Source: Aureobasidium sp. EXF-3400 (taxonomy: Eukaryota > Ascomycota > Dothideomycetes > Dothideales > Saccotheciaceae). From it: 64,000 nt of DNA. Location of the stretch: the NCBI GenBank assembly GCA_024195585.1, contig SWBL01000016.1:186001-250000 (forward strand), written 5' to 3'. Each line of letters begins with the position of its first letter. The stretch's first letter is position 1. Shown in pieces: positions 45,943 through 55,906 of the stretch. A program made the position numbers and the translations under genes. The notes under the pieces were generated by a model that was given only the letters and a program-made list of their open reading frames with translations, did not search any database and had not been told where the DNA came from.

Positions 45943-46599
45943 TTAGCCTTGTATGATCGGGCAGATACTCTCAATGGTCAACTGGATAGGCCTGGATTGC
46001 TCTAGTGATGTGAATTGGACTGGAACCTCGAGCGCGGCAGATGTCGTAAAGGTGGTTGAATCGAGAGCAGAGGTTCCACGAGCAAAAAGCTGAGTGCTTG
46101 TTAGTATACTGGACCTCAAAATCAAGATCGGATGGAACACGAACAGAAAATTCCAAATCGCGGTGTTCGTTTACGTCGCGGAAGCTGCCGTCAATGACCA
46201 CGCCTTGAGCGTCTAGATACTTTGCACGAGTGCTCATCAGTCCTCCCCAACACGCAGCAAAGTAATTGGCAGGTTGCAAAACGAAAACAACGGAGTCCTT
46301 CTTGACAGCGTCGGCAGAATGTTGTGATGGCTTAGGTGCGCTCTTGTCATCTGCATCAACCATCTTTACGGGGAAAACTGGACCAGAGATCTTTCTTGTA
46401 CTTGCTTGTTGGTACGGGGAGAACATTTTGAGGCCATGCAGGTACCCGCCGTGTCTGATGTTCAATTTGACGAGTGCATCGCCGATCTGGATCATGATAG
46501 GACATGCGAGAGCGTTGTGGAGCAAGCCGCGGCAAGACTGACATCGCAGGAAGTAAAACGCTTGAGCGCATTGAATACAGAGGTGTGTACCGCAGACAT
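45943..46599 (-). CDS. RraA-like aldolase/regulator, C-terminally truncated
   Basis: Member of the RraA fold family (in fungi usually annotated as 4-hydroxy-4-methyl-2-oxoglutarate aldolase/oxaloacetate decarboxylase-like). Exons 46543-46599, 46145-46486 and 45943-46089, both introns phase 0 (56 and 54 bp). The first splice creates FTSCDIGDALVKLNIRHGGY and the second, with a canonical TACTAAC branch site, creates LEFSLFARGTSALDSTTF. The metal/substrate region GGLMSTRAKYLDAQGVVIDG followed by SFRDV is intact. After EVPVQFTS, family members normally continue with a PGD.I.GD.DGVV segment and a helical end; here it is replaced by a 17-residue unrelated tail, giving only 181 aa. It is either a truncated pseudogene or a shortened variant. 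Its 3' end abuts another broken gene. Confidence 0.72.
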
Positions 46600-46642
46600 C
46601 TTGACAACAGTGTGTTGACCTCACTTGATCAATCGCATCCAA

Positions 46643-48575
46643 AGAGACCAGAGATCATCCTGGGTCTTGTTGTTCGCAGTCATCGTCATCATTTTCTACC
46701 GAGCTATGCAGATTATCGCAGTAGAAATGCACCGGAACGCTCCGCGAAGTTTCCCAGCATACCACCAGATGATGCTCATGAGTGCTAGGCTCATCCGCCT
46801 CGGCATCAAGGACATCAATCCTAGAAACGCCGAGGCCAATTCAGTATCCATGATTCAAGTCCTTCTACTCCCCGATCTATCGCGCGCGCTCCCACACATT
46901 CAGCAGACGTCAAAAACAGCCTCTGGCTGCTGAACCTGCCTTGCGTCACGATTGGGAGTTGCCCTAGCTCATCATACCAAAACTCAGAAAAGGTGGTAGG
47001 GATTCCCAAATTTGTGACTGCTGGTAGTAAGAGTATCCGGGCGACAGTCGACTATGAAGGCGTGTTGGACGAAGTCCAAGCAGCTGGTACGATGAATCTG
47101 AGCATCTCTTGCGGCCCATGAGAAGGTCAGTGGGACTGCACCGAGATTGAGAAAGTTCGTTGAGCAACGCATCGTTGTGTTCTTTCGAGTTAATCATCAT
47201 GTAGATGAAAAGCTAGCAATAGAGACGCGGCCTTTGCATAAGAATATGGAACGTTTTCTTTGCAGATGTGAATTTCATCCCTCGCATTAGATGGAATCAT
47301 ATAATCTACAACTACGATGTTTCGAGTTTTGCACACTCTTGGTAACTGCTCCCGAGATTTGAGTCTCTCACTACTATACTGCTTCTTCACCATTCCATAT
47401 GGAAATCTCGTCTCTATTTGGATACTACACCACCTAGTCAGAGTCGTCGAAGTATTATGATGTTATGAACGATCAAAGAAGAAGTCTTTGTAGTCGATGC
47501 TAGCGATGCATGCTACTCTTACAACTCTTTTACAAATCATGAGTCAGGCAAGATATCGCCCAAGAAGCGAACGAACGAACGAGGTCGAGAACGCCGTGAC
47601 CCCTCTTGATCCTTCGTACAGCACGATTTCATATGGATTTCTGCACATATGTAAGGTAAACTGGCTTTGATAACGCGGGATGTACCAAAGATCGGCCGAT
47701 GCATAGACCGGTGGTATTCGGCGGGCGGAAAAAATCAGAGGCTGGAATCACTTCTGGAGTGACCGCAGATCATTCAATCGTATAGAGTCGCTCTCCAAAG
47801 CAAAGGTCTTGGAAGGGGTGGCTGTGTGTCGAAAAAGATAATGAGTTAGGAAGAAGTACGTTATATATATCTTGTTGGGAGCCCTTATCTCTCTGCAGAC
47901 CATGGTTTAGATGAACTGCGTATCCGCTTGACAGCTTAGGTCAACTCAAAAACATTGAGATCGAGTCATGAAAGCAGGCATAGATCTAGGCTAAGTGCAC
48001 TCTTCACTTTTCATCACAGCCTAGACTCTAGTGGCAAGTGGTTCTTTGATCAATGTCTACAGTATTAAAACAAGACACGGCGGCAAGCTTCTGTGTTTTG
48101 CTTACTGCTTCTGCGGAACGAGAAGGAGGTCACAAGTTCAATATGACAGGATCGAGGCCAAGACAATCTTGGGAGCAGAGAGTCTATATATTGATACGCT
48201 GACCTGATACAGCTGGTCATCGAGTACTTTTCCGAAAAGCGAGTTCATTGAGATTTCGTAGGAAGGGCCAGATCTTAAGGCCATTGATCATGTCTGCGGA
48301 AATACTTCCTGAGGTTTGATCGTATTCAGGGGATTTTGGTGATCATAGTCTTTGAACACTCCATGGAGATTTTATACAGATCCGAAGATAGGCAGCTACT
48401 AGGTGGCTAGGCTATTTGATCATGCTGCATAAGCAAGTTAGGAACACACACGTCTATACTCAACATTTGAAATCACGTACTTCAGGCTCTGAATCGAGAT
48501 CAAAAACGTAATACTTGCATTGGCCTGGAACAGTCCCATTCTTTCGTTCCTGTCTCGCAATTCCTATTTCTTATC
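46643..48575. other. Gene-poor stretch
   Basis: About 1.9 kb, AT-richer than the surroundings, with no supported gene. A short CGAA tetranucleotide run lies at 47568-47583. Frames on both strands are short and mutually overlapping. Confidence 0.5.
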
Positions 48576-48994
48576 TTATAATCCCAAAGGATTTCCCGAA
48601 TTCTGTTCCTTACCCCCAAACTTCTCATACTCTCCACCTGCATCTCCTTTCTTAGGTTGATCTTGTTTCGTAAACCCTGCCATTCTATCTCCGGTTCCTC
48701 CTACCAGGTTTCCAACTGGAGAAAGACCTTTTTGTAGGCCCTTGCCTAGGGGGTCGCCGATGAAAGAGAGGAGACCTTTGATGGGTGTTAGCTGAGTTGT
48801 AAGGAAGAGAGGAAAAGGCAGAGATAGGCAGGAAGCAACAGATAGGTAAAAGGCTAAGCATGGGTAGAAACACCTTTTTGGTCTTTGGCTCCTAGATCCA
48901 CTTCATTGATGTTATCGGGAAGGTTCTCTCGTAGGGTTCTGTTGATCTGGTCGTCGTCTTCTTGAGGTGCTTGAATGTGATCTTTGCCTGACAT
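48576..48994 (-). CDS. Small hydrophilic Gly/Lys-rich protein
   Basis: 106 aa from exons 48874-48994 and 48576-48775, separated by a 98-bp phase-1 intron (GTGTTT donor, GCTAACACC branch, AAAG acceptor). It starts MSGKDHIQAPQEDDDQINRT and, across the splice, reads LGAKDQKGLLSFIGDPLGKG; the second half has KGLSPVGNLVGGTGDRMAGF and ends KEQNSGNPLGL. Very hydrophilic except for a Gly/Val/Leu patch and without a signal peptide, it resembles the many small LEA-like or glycine-rich stress proteins of fungi. That resemblance is compositional; I do not recognise a named family. Both reading frame and splice sites fit exactly, which supports a real gene. Confidence 0.7.
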
Positions 48995-49437
48995 CTTGTT
49001 CGAGTTGTTCTTTGCTTTGGTGGGGTGTTCAAGAATAAGTGTTTGTGGTTTTAAAGTTGGAATCTTCGAGTATGACGAGTATTCAGTATTGTGAACTAGA
49101 GAATATAAGGTTTGATAAGTCTCAGAAAGTGTTCTGCAGTCTCCAAGAAGGCAGACCGAGCTATTTTATATCCCAAAGGTCATGAGATCTCGAAAGTTTG
49201 CACGAGCCATAACACAAAAACGTCATCCTGCACACCAAGACCCCGCCACAATCTGCAGGGCATGGACGCAGATCGACAGAAACTCCACAAAAATACTCCA
49301 CAGATGTCCGCATACCACTAGAACAAGTACTTCACCGACTCGTATACAGAGGAGCCAAAGAACAATCGACCGATTTGATGTTAACATAGTAAATTTTATA
49401 TACTTGAAGTTCTATTTACAAAAACTCAACTGCATTT
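48995..49437. other. Intergenic region
   Basis: 443 bp: upstream region of the small hydrophilic protein gene and 3' flank of the GT71 gene. No further gene seen. Confidence 0.5.
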
Positions 49438-51585
49438 TTACTGTCCAGGTTTCAGAGAACCGTTTTCTCTTGCAGTATCCACGATCATCTGCAACACTTC
49501 CTTCTCCTTTTCTGTGAACTCGTACGCTTTGTTACTTTTTAGAGTTGCCATGTTGTGGCCTCCAATTCTCCACTCTGCAGCTTCGCGAGTTTCTTTGATT
49601 TCAGAAAGATAGACGTCCCAAGTACTGACATTGACAAACTTGTTGTCTTCGAACTTGTCGTCAAGGATCCAGCCGTTGAACCAGAGGGGGCGGTCGTTGA
49701 GATCGAGATGGAGGAGTTGGGGTGAGGAGACTGTGTAGAGGGAGTGAACCTCAGAGTCGCGCTTTGTGTGAGCGTCAATCCCCTGTTCAGGCTCTTTGTG
49801 TTCCTCGACCTCGGATGTTGTTTCGTGCTTAGGAGTGGACTGCGAAGTTGGGGGCTGGTAGTCGTCGATGATTTCTGCTCTGCCTTCTGATAGCTTGTAG
49901 TAGACATGCTCGGAAACAACACCCATGTTGCCAACAGCGCCTTCATTGAACCAGTAGTCGGTATCGCCAGCGAGTTCCCAACCCAGCCAGAAGGTCTCCT
50001 TGTCGCCGTAGAACAGGGAGTAAACACCCTTGGCGCCAGTCTTGGAGTTGTCATCACGGTCAGGACCGTTCATTCGGGTGACAGTCAACATAGCAACAAA
50101 GTGACGCCACTTGTCCACGACAAGACAACCAGACTCTTGTTGCTCGCGACTCTCGCCGGTCCAGTAGCGGGAAGTTTGTGCTTTTCTAGAGATAGGTTTG
50201 GGAAGCATGTCCTTGAGCCACTGCTTGCGAGAAGAGGGAGAGTAAATTCTGTCACGGAAGAATAGAGCGCCAGTTTCGACGTATCCAGGATCCTCGAACA
50301 GATCTTCGGGGTTTACGAAGAACAGCGCATCAGCATCGAGATAGATGACTTCGCGGAAGCTGGACATGAGCAGAGCGAAAGCCTTGGAAGCCCAGCCCTT
50401 GAGCTCCCAACCTTCGTCAGAAACCATCTGACTCAGATCACGAGTGACGACGCTTGGAATAGATTCGAGCTTCATTCTCCAATCATCGTTGAGATCGTTC
50501 TCGCCCAGATACATGATCTCGACAGGAAGGTTGCATCCTAGCTTGCGGAAAGACATGATCGAGGTGAGAATGAACGGTGCCTGCTTGTCGTTGCCAGAAA
50601 GAACGATACCACGGCCACCATTGCGGAAGTGAGAGTGAAGAGTCATATGATCCGCAAAGTAAGGCGAGGTGTACGGGAACAAGATGTTCGATAGCTTCGC
50701 AAGGAAGGCTCTGTATCTCTCGTATGCTCTAACAATATCTCCACGCTCCAGGTTCGAGACTTCGGCGAGTTCCTTCTCAGGCGCATTCTCAAGGTAGTTG
50801 ATGATGTCGTCGCGGACGTAAGTCAACTTTGAATCAGCGACCACGTGAAGTGCCTCCCAGGTAGTGAAGAATTTGTTGAAGGCTCTGACCCGGACACCCA
50901 GCTCTTTCAGGCGGTCTTGACCGCCGCCCTCGAGTGGCCGAAGTAGATCGCGAGTGTAAATCTCATCTGGGATCATAGAGAGGACATCTTTGAGAGCCCC
51001 ACGGAAGGAGTATTTTTCGCCGTTACCGATGTTATGGGCAACAAAGGGTGTGGATTGAGTGTGGTGGGATGGAATGACGGCGGGCTCCTCGTCACTGCCT
51101 GTCTCTGGCACGTAGTCCGAGCCTTCCTTCATATCAGGCTCTTTGTCGTCCGTCTGCGAGTCCTTGAGCTTCTCGTACTCGGCTTCTTCGTCTCCCTCAA
51201 CAAGATCGACAGTGTGTTTCATCTCTTCTTCATTGTCTGATTTGCTCTCATCTTGATCCTCAGTGGCATCGGTCCATCTGCCACTCTCAGTATCACCGTA
51301 ACCCCGCGGTGGGGCGTCTTCGGTGACGGGTTTCTCGGTGTGAGCACCGAAAGTGACTTTGTCGTGGATGGTTGATGGTACCCATGTCGAAGATTCGGGT
51401 CCACGTGTTGCAACGATGTAGCATAGTACAATGGCGAGGGAGATGGAGAGTATACGAATAACATGAATTCGTCGTCGTGGTTGCTGGAAGAAGTCTGTGT
51501 ATTTGGAGGGTGAGCCTGGTGTTGCTACAGGTGTTCGAAACCCTTTGGTGGGTGTGCCGCTCCTGGAGGGCACGTTGATGAACAT
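49438..51585 (-). CDS. Alpha-mannosyltransferase, MNN1 family (GT71)
   Basis: 715-aa type II Golgi membrane protein adding mannose to N- or O-linked glycans. A short cytosolic N-terminus is followed by one membrane anchor (residues about 43-60, IRILSISLAIVLCYIVA), then a very acidic Glu/Asp-rich stem (95-190) and the catalytic domain (from about 230). Catalytic-domain signs are GGRGIVLSGNDKQAPFILTS, LPVEIMYLGENDL, WASKAFALLMSSFREVIYLD and the metal-binding DxD in YLDADALFF near residue 418, then EQQESGCLVVDKWRH. A second low-complexity acidic insert lies near 600. One exon, with ATG start at 51585. The linkage made (alpha-1,2 or alpha-1,3) cannot be decided. Confidence 0.88.
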   Translation of the reverse strand: MFINVPSRSGTPTKGFRTPVATPGSPSKYTDFFQQPRRRIHVIRILSISLAIVLCYIVATRGPESSTWVPSTIHDKVTFGAHTEKPVTEDAPPRGYGDTESGRWTDATEDQDESKSDNEEEMKHTVDLVEGDEEAEYEKLKDSQTDDKEPDMKEGSDYVPETGSDEEPAVIPSHHTQSTPFVAHNIGNGEKYSFRGALKDVLSMIPDEIYTRDLLRPLEGGGQDRLKELGVRVRAFNKFFTTWEALHVVADSKLTYVRDDIINYLENAPEKELAEVSNLERGDIVRAYERYRAFLAKLSNILFPYTSPYFADHMTLHSHFRNGGRGIVLSGNDKQAPFILTSIMSFRKLGCNLPVEIMYLGENDLNDDWRMKLESIPSVVTRDLSQMVSDEGWELKGWASKAFALLMSSFREVIYLDADALFFVNPEDLFEDPGYVETGALFFRDRIYSPSSRKQWLKDMLPKPISRKAQTSRYWTGESREQQESGCLVVDKWRHFVAMLTVTRMNGPDRDDNSKTGAKGVYSLFYGDKETFWLGWELAGDTDYWFNEGAVGNMGVVSEHVYYKLSEGRAEIIDDYQPPTSQSTPKHETTSEVEEHKEPEQGIDAHTKRDSEVHSLYTVSSPQLLHLDLNDRPLWFNGWILDDKFEDNKFVNVSTWDVYLSEIKETREAAEWRIGGHNMATLKSNKAYEFTEKEKEVLQMIVDTARENGSLKPGQ

Positions 51586-52897
51586 TTTGGTCAGGTTATG
51601 CCAACCTTGGTCTGTGTTTGTGAGAAGAACAGGGGCCTGTGTATGCCGAAAGGAAGCCTATGGGCGTGAAAGCGCTCGAGTATGTAAGAGTATAACAAGA
51701 AATGAAGGATAACCAAGCATGGGAAAAACATGCAGGCAAAACTCCTTTTACAGAGCTACGCAGTTGATGCAGCAGCCCATGGCATTACGCCGCTGGAGTT
51801 GAAGCCGAGCTTGTCGAAACATTCGTACTGACCGTTGGAATCGAAAGGCTCAGGGCCAGGCTTTTCGGCAGAGAACAGCTTGAACCCCCTGTGTCAACGG
51901 CAACGGTTCAAGACGAGCCCCCAGGAGATCTTGAGATCCTGCACGAGACGACGGCTCGCTGTGCCGATAAGGGGGAAGCATCATAGTGTATGTTTGCTGC
52001 GGACCTCCAACATTGTTAGCCCATCTCCTCAAGTGGTGTCCACTCAATATCGATGTCGCGAGTATGCCTTCCAGACTCTGCCGATAGACACTCCGAAAAA
52101 CGTCTGACGAGCTTCGAGACATGGCAGTTGGACATGACTAGAGCAATACCAAAGAGGTGATGACCGTTAAGAAGACGTCGACGCTAGAAGCTGAGAAGAA
52201 AGCCAATTTCTGCCAAGGCATTCAGGCTCAATTCTCCAGAGTTCCGTTGCTTGTTCTGGCTTTTTCAAACTCTTTGGGCAATTGGACCCGATGATATGTT
52301 CACAGTATCGATATAACACAGATGGAAGGAAAAGCCTTCGTTGTTGGAGTATGGTCTTATTGACGTTGTCGTTGTCTACAGGAACTCATCTTCCCCAGCC
52401 CGACTCCTTCCCCATAACTGTCTTAGCTCGTATACCCTCCCCGTGTGCTAAATTCTGTAACGCATACGCCTATAAAAATGCATAGTACTTTCGAGAAACA
52501 GCATAGTATCCTGTGAGATACCATATCTTCTGGGCTCTCTTTGGATCCATCTCGAATCTAGAGACTAGCGTGCCTTTCGATAGTGACGATGTCGCTGTAT
52601 GCTTTCGCAGGGAGGGTAGAAGTTACAAACTTTAGCACATGGGGAGGATGGATCACGAAAGCGACATGAGGCGATTGAACAGGTATAGAAATGGAATTGA
52701 TGAAGGGCACGAAGGCGTAAGGTTTGCATAGCAACGTTCAGTTCAACCAGCCTGGATGACGAAATGTTGATGTCCACGAGGGAATGCACGCCCGTTTTGC
52801 AGATGATGATGTGCCGATTATTGAAGTGGGAGAAAAGGACAGCGCAAGGTGAGAAGTCAGCCCACACAAGCCGGAGCACCATATCCAACGACACTGC
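51586..52897. other. Intergenic region
   Basis: 1.3 kb holding the GT71 promoter and the 3' flank of the Pmp3-type gene. No gene or RNA recognised. Confidence 0.5.
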
Positions 52898-53302
52898 TCA
52901 GTAGCAACTGAGGCGAGACGATTCCGTTTCTGGTACCAAATCCGGCGGCTCAGCTGCGATCAACCCTTCCTCTGTGATCCAGCTCATTGAATCTGTTTCG
53001 GTGTCTAGCGTCTCAAGCCCTGCCTCTTCAATGTGGATCGCTACCGGGGCTTCTTCGACAACTGCTTGTTCAACGCGGTCGGGAGCTGTATAAGAAATCT
53101 TTTGGTCCAAAGGATACTGCTGGAGTTGTTGCATGGGCTGGAGATTGTACTCGGGGAGATCCTGCTTATTCAACGACAAAACCTGCTGTTCAGGTTGCAC
53201 AGGCTGCCCTGGACAGTTGCCTTTCGAGAAACAATGGCGTTCCTTGTACTTATAGAATCTCCCATCCGGATACTGGACAAATATCTCGGCGGGACCGTGC
53301 CT
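52898..53302 (-). other. In-frame open extension beyond the Pmp3-type stop codon
   Basis: 134 sense codons followed by TGA, in exactly the same frame as the Pmp3-type CDS and separated from it only by its TAG stop. The product would read RHGPAEIFVQYPDGRFYKYK and later ERHCFSKGNCPGQP, then Gln/Leu-rich and Glu-rich segments ending in SCY. There is no ATG in the first 65 codons, so it is not an ordinary independent gene. It is reached either by stop-codon readthrough or by removing a 51-nt intron (53303-53353) that contains the TAG. It could also be fortuitous. Confidence 0.45.
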
Positions 53303-53667
53303 CTAGTAACGATACCGAGTCTCCTGACGCGAGGGATAGTAGTAGGTGCCTACTCCGGTTGCTGGAAGCCCAAAGCTTTGTTGAACCACAGCAGCACGAC
53401 CTCTTCTGACGTCTTCTCTCATCTCTGCAGCGCGTCTGCCATCTGGGAAGCGTAGGATGATGTACAAGGCGTGGAGAAATCCGGGTGTCCAACCGAGACA
53501 GGTGAGGACGATATTGATGAAAAGGTGGTGATCGCATCCTGTTCTTTTGAGGACGGATAGGGGAGGTATGAAGAGAGCGACGATTCCAAGACAGAATCCG
53601 CCCTGTAGACAGTTAGTCAATCTCAAAGCTATAAATCCACCAAGACAGAACAAACCCAGAGACCCAT
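53303..53667 (-). CDS. Pmp3/RCI2-type small membrane protein
   Basis: 103 aa. Exons 53656-53667 (only MGLW) and 53303-53602, with a 53-bp phase-0 intron (GTTTGT donor, GACTAAC branch, TACAG acceptor). Two membrane segments with the family core IPPLSVLKRTGCDHHLFINI and LTCLGWTPGFLHALYIIL mark the Pmp3/UPF0057 family, which tunes plasma-membrane potential and cation tolerance in yeast. Usual members are 50-60 aa; here a hydrophilic Arg-rich C-terminal tail of about 45 residues ends in RYRY. The next 134 codons after the TAG stop are open in the same frame. The open frame also runs upstream past the splice acceptor, but only the spliced start gives the conserved M-G-x-x-G-G-F beginning. Confidence 0.85.
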
Positions 53668-54059
53668 GATGGTAGCTCAGCGAGGTGAAAGCGAGAGGGA
53701 TAAGGTTACGCAAGGTTTGTGTACAGAGGATAGTGAGGGCGATGGGCGAGAAGATTGGATTATGTCGAGGAGGAGATCCAGCTGTTGTGAATGGCCAAAA
53801 GGTCGAAAGCTGCATCTCGAGGGCGCCTTCCTCAGTCGTACAAAGCAGGTGGCGACGATTTGTTCGAGGCAGCAGCGCTTCGGATCACGATTCAACAATC
53901 CTTGAGGAAGGCACCTGAGAGTCAAGAACAACCCTGTGGCAATATGAATCGGAATATTTTGAGCACAGCATCGAGTGATCGAGACATTTCTCATTCATAC
54001 ATTAGCTATCAACATTCTGCTCTGTATCAACATAGACATAGCAACGATGGATGGAACCT
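53668..54059. other. Intergenic region
   Basis: 392 bp: promoter of the Pmp3-type gene and 3' flank of the next minus-strand gene. Nothing else seen. Confidence 0.5.
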
Positions 54060-55340
54060 TCATCCGTACCGACTGAACACTTGCGTCCAGTCGACTTGTG
54101 GTGCCGGCTCGACTGACCGTACATTCCCGTCTCCTTCTTGTTTTACAAGCCTGATCTTGGCCCACTCACATTGCATACCCGCTCGCGAAGGCGTGCCTTG
54201 CCAATCATTTCTCTCCGCCAACATGCGAAACAACTCGAAAGTCCTAGGAGCGAAGAATTCAGTTTCTTCAATCTCATACCATCCAAGAAATTCGAATGCT
54301 CGACCTTGCTGACCAGGTCGGACTCGAGAGAAAAGGGCAATGGGTGGGAATTCGCTACTTCCTGTTCCATCACCGGGTGGAGAGAGTACTGTGTCAGACT
54401 GCGTGGAGGAAGACGGAGTCGATACAGCAGGCGATGAAGAAGAGACCTCGACTCTGAGGGAGGCAGCCGAGCCCGCACGACTCCGTAGGTCTATGAGGTC
54501 AGACTCCGAATAGACATCGCTCCAACCATCGGATTCGTCGTCGGGTTGTTCGTGGACTTGGTCAGGATAGGGAAGGTCGTGACCAGGTAGGAGATGGAGG
54601 TTTGTCTTGGCGTAGATGACCAGATCACGGTCGCGGTCTCGGGTGTCAATCTCAAACAAGACGATGAATTTGAGAACATCGCGTGCATACGAACAAGCGT
54701 TGAGGGTATGAATGGCATCAAGTTCAAGTCCAAAGCGTGTGGCGATCTCGGCGAGCGAGACGAGATGTGGCATGTTGTTGTTGGGCTCAGGACGGGTGAC
54801 CGACGCCCAGCGCGGAGTTGAGATTGAGTGAGGGTTCGACAGACCTGCAGGTGGTCTGAAGGAGATATTATGTGGCAGACTGGGCCAGTACATGTGAGAA
54901 CCTGAGCTGTGCCAAGCATCAGGTACTTCAGTAAGCCTGGGGTGCATACCGTGCATGGTGGCAGTAGGATATCTCGTGGAGACTCGGGCTTCCAGAGCCG
55001 ATATCGAGCGCCTAGGGCCTGAGGACCTTCTGGGACGGACGAATCGACCTGTAGAGCGGTCGAAGATGGTCACAGGGGCTCTCAACGTCGCCATAGGGGC
55101 GGTTGGAATATCTCTGCGCATTGCAGCAATGGGATTGTGGAACTGGTGACTAGTTTGGGACCGGTCTGGTAAGAGATGGGTCTGAAACCCACTGTTGGGC
55201 TCGTCGGTGTCGATGGAGACGTGTATCGGACTGAAGCTGAGAGGTTCAGGCACTCTTGTAGCGTGTGCAGTGTTTGCGGTGTCGGCTGGAGTCCAGCTGC
55301 GGCGATTGCGGATGTGAGGAGGCACGTATCTTGGGATCAT
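54060..55340 (-). CDS. Uncharacterised protein with acidic/Ser-rich middle
   Basis: 426 aa, one exon, start at MIPRYVPPHIRNRRSWTP; the open frame continues 18 codons upstream but from a non-ATG codon. The N-terminal third is Arg/Pro/Ser-rich and disordered. Around residues 200-255 is a folded-looking segment (EIATRFGLELDAIHTLNACS, DVLKFIVLFEIDTRDRDRDL). An acidic, Ser/Thr-rich linker follows, and a C-terminal module with GRAFEFLGWYEIEETEFFAP and FELFRMLAERNDWQ resembles the C-terminal domain of uncharacterised fungal proteins (DUF6697-like, from memory). No catalytic motif, membrane segment or signal peptide. Function unknown. Confidence 0.65.
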   Translation of the reverse strand: MIPRYVPPHIRNRRSWTPADTANTAHATRVPEPLSFSPIHVSIDTDEPNSGFQTHLLPDRSQTSHQFHNPIAAMRRDIPTAPMATLRAPVTIFDRSTGRFVRPRRSSGPRRSISALEARVSTRYPTATMHGMHPRLTEVPDAWHSSGSHMYWPSLPHNISFRPPAGLSNPHSISTPRWASVTRPEPNNNMPHLVSLAEIATRFGLELDAIHTLNACSYARDVLKFIVLFEIDTRDRDRDLVIYAKTNLHLLPGHDLPYPDQVHEQPDDESDGWSDVYSESDLIDLRSRAGSAASLRVEVSSSSPAVSTPSSSTQSDTVLSPPGDGTGSSEFPPIALFSRVRPGQQGRAFEFLGWYEIEETEFFAPRTFELFRMLAERNDWQGTPSRAGMQCEWAKIRLVKQEGDGNVRSVEPAPQVDWTQVFSRYG

Positions 55341-55471
55341 AGTGGATGAAGAGGAGAAGGAAACGATGGAACTCAGCTCTGCGGTTTTGTTCAACTCTCA
55401 GGTGGTACCAGCTTCATGGCGATGGCGATAGAACAAGAAATACGTGTAGGCATGGTTGGCTTCACAGTGCA

Positions 55472-55843
55472 TCAACAGAAGACGGCTGCGTGGACCTTCG
55501 TGGCTATGCTTACTGACCCTACGCAAATCCCATGACTGAGTATCATGAACATACACATATCAATGTTGGATTTAGAGAAAGCCTGGTGACTTGAGTCAAG
55601 ATATGATGAAGAGTTTAGTGCAGAGTTAGGAGTAGCGGAAGATTGTGGCGAAGAGCACGAGCAGGCTAAACCTTGCTGCAAGTATGGTAAGGCTTGTGAT
55701 ATAGGTCCGAATTTCAGGGACGTATCATTCTCGAGAATGTGTATGAGTTGATGCAGTGTGTACAACGCAGGTCGAGATAAAGCAGGAACGAGGTCAAGGG
55801 CTGGCGCAAACATCCCAATTGGGTTAGCGCCATCTGCCGTCAT
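55472..55843 (-). CDS. Small uncharacterised protein, head-to-head with cyclophilin gene
   Basis: Open frame of 123 aa beginning MTADGANPIGMFAPALDLVP, with a helical, Leu-rich first half (LYTLHQLIHILEN) and a Ser/Cys-rich second half that looks less coding. A weak intron in the second half (GTTTAG donor near 55668, CAG acceptor) may shift the true C-terminus. Its ATG lies only 63 bp from the PPIL2 start on the opposite strand. The first 60 residues look genuinely protein-like; the rest is uncertain. Family not recognised. Confidence 0.4.
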   Translation of the reverse strand: MTADGANPIGMFAPALDLVPALSRPALYTLHQLIHILENDTSLKFGPISQALPYLQQGLACSCSSPQSSATPNSALNSSSYLDSSHQAFSKSNIDMCMFMILSHGICVGSVSIATKVHAAVFC

Positions 55844-55906
55844 AGTCCGAGGGTCGCGACTTTTGGTTGCACTCGACAGTCTTCAAGAAACCAACCAACA
55901 TTCATC

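Noticed and set aside
45598..46005. Continuation of the frame after the secreted-protein relic
   Set aside because: Similarity and codon character stop at NPASTN; the rest is antisense to, or beyond, the RraA-like 3' end.
52898..53200. Independent 100-aa gene beginning at GTG
   Set aside because: No ATG start; the frame runs on upstream to the Pmp3-type stop codon, so it is treated as an extension of that gene.
55472..55600. C-terminal part of the small frame divergent from PPIL2 as true coding
   Set aside because: Cys/Met/Ile text (DMCMFMILSHGICVGS) looks non-coding; the gene was kept only at low confidence.
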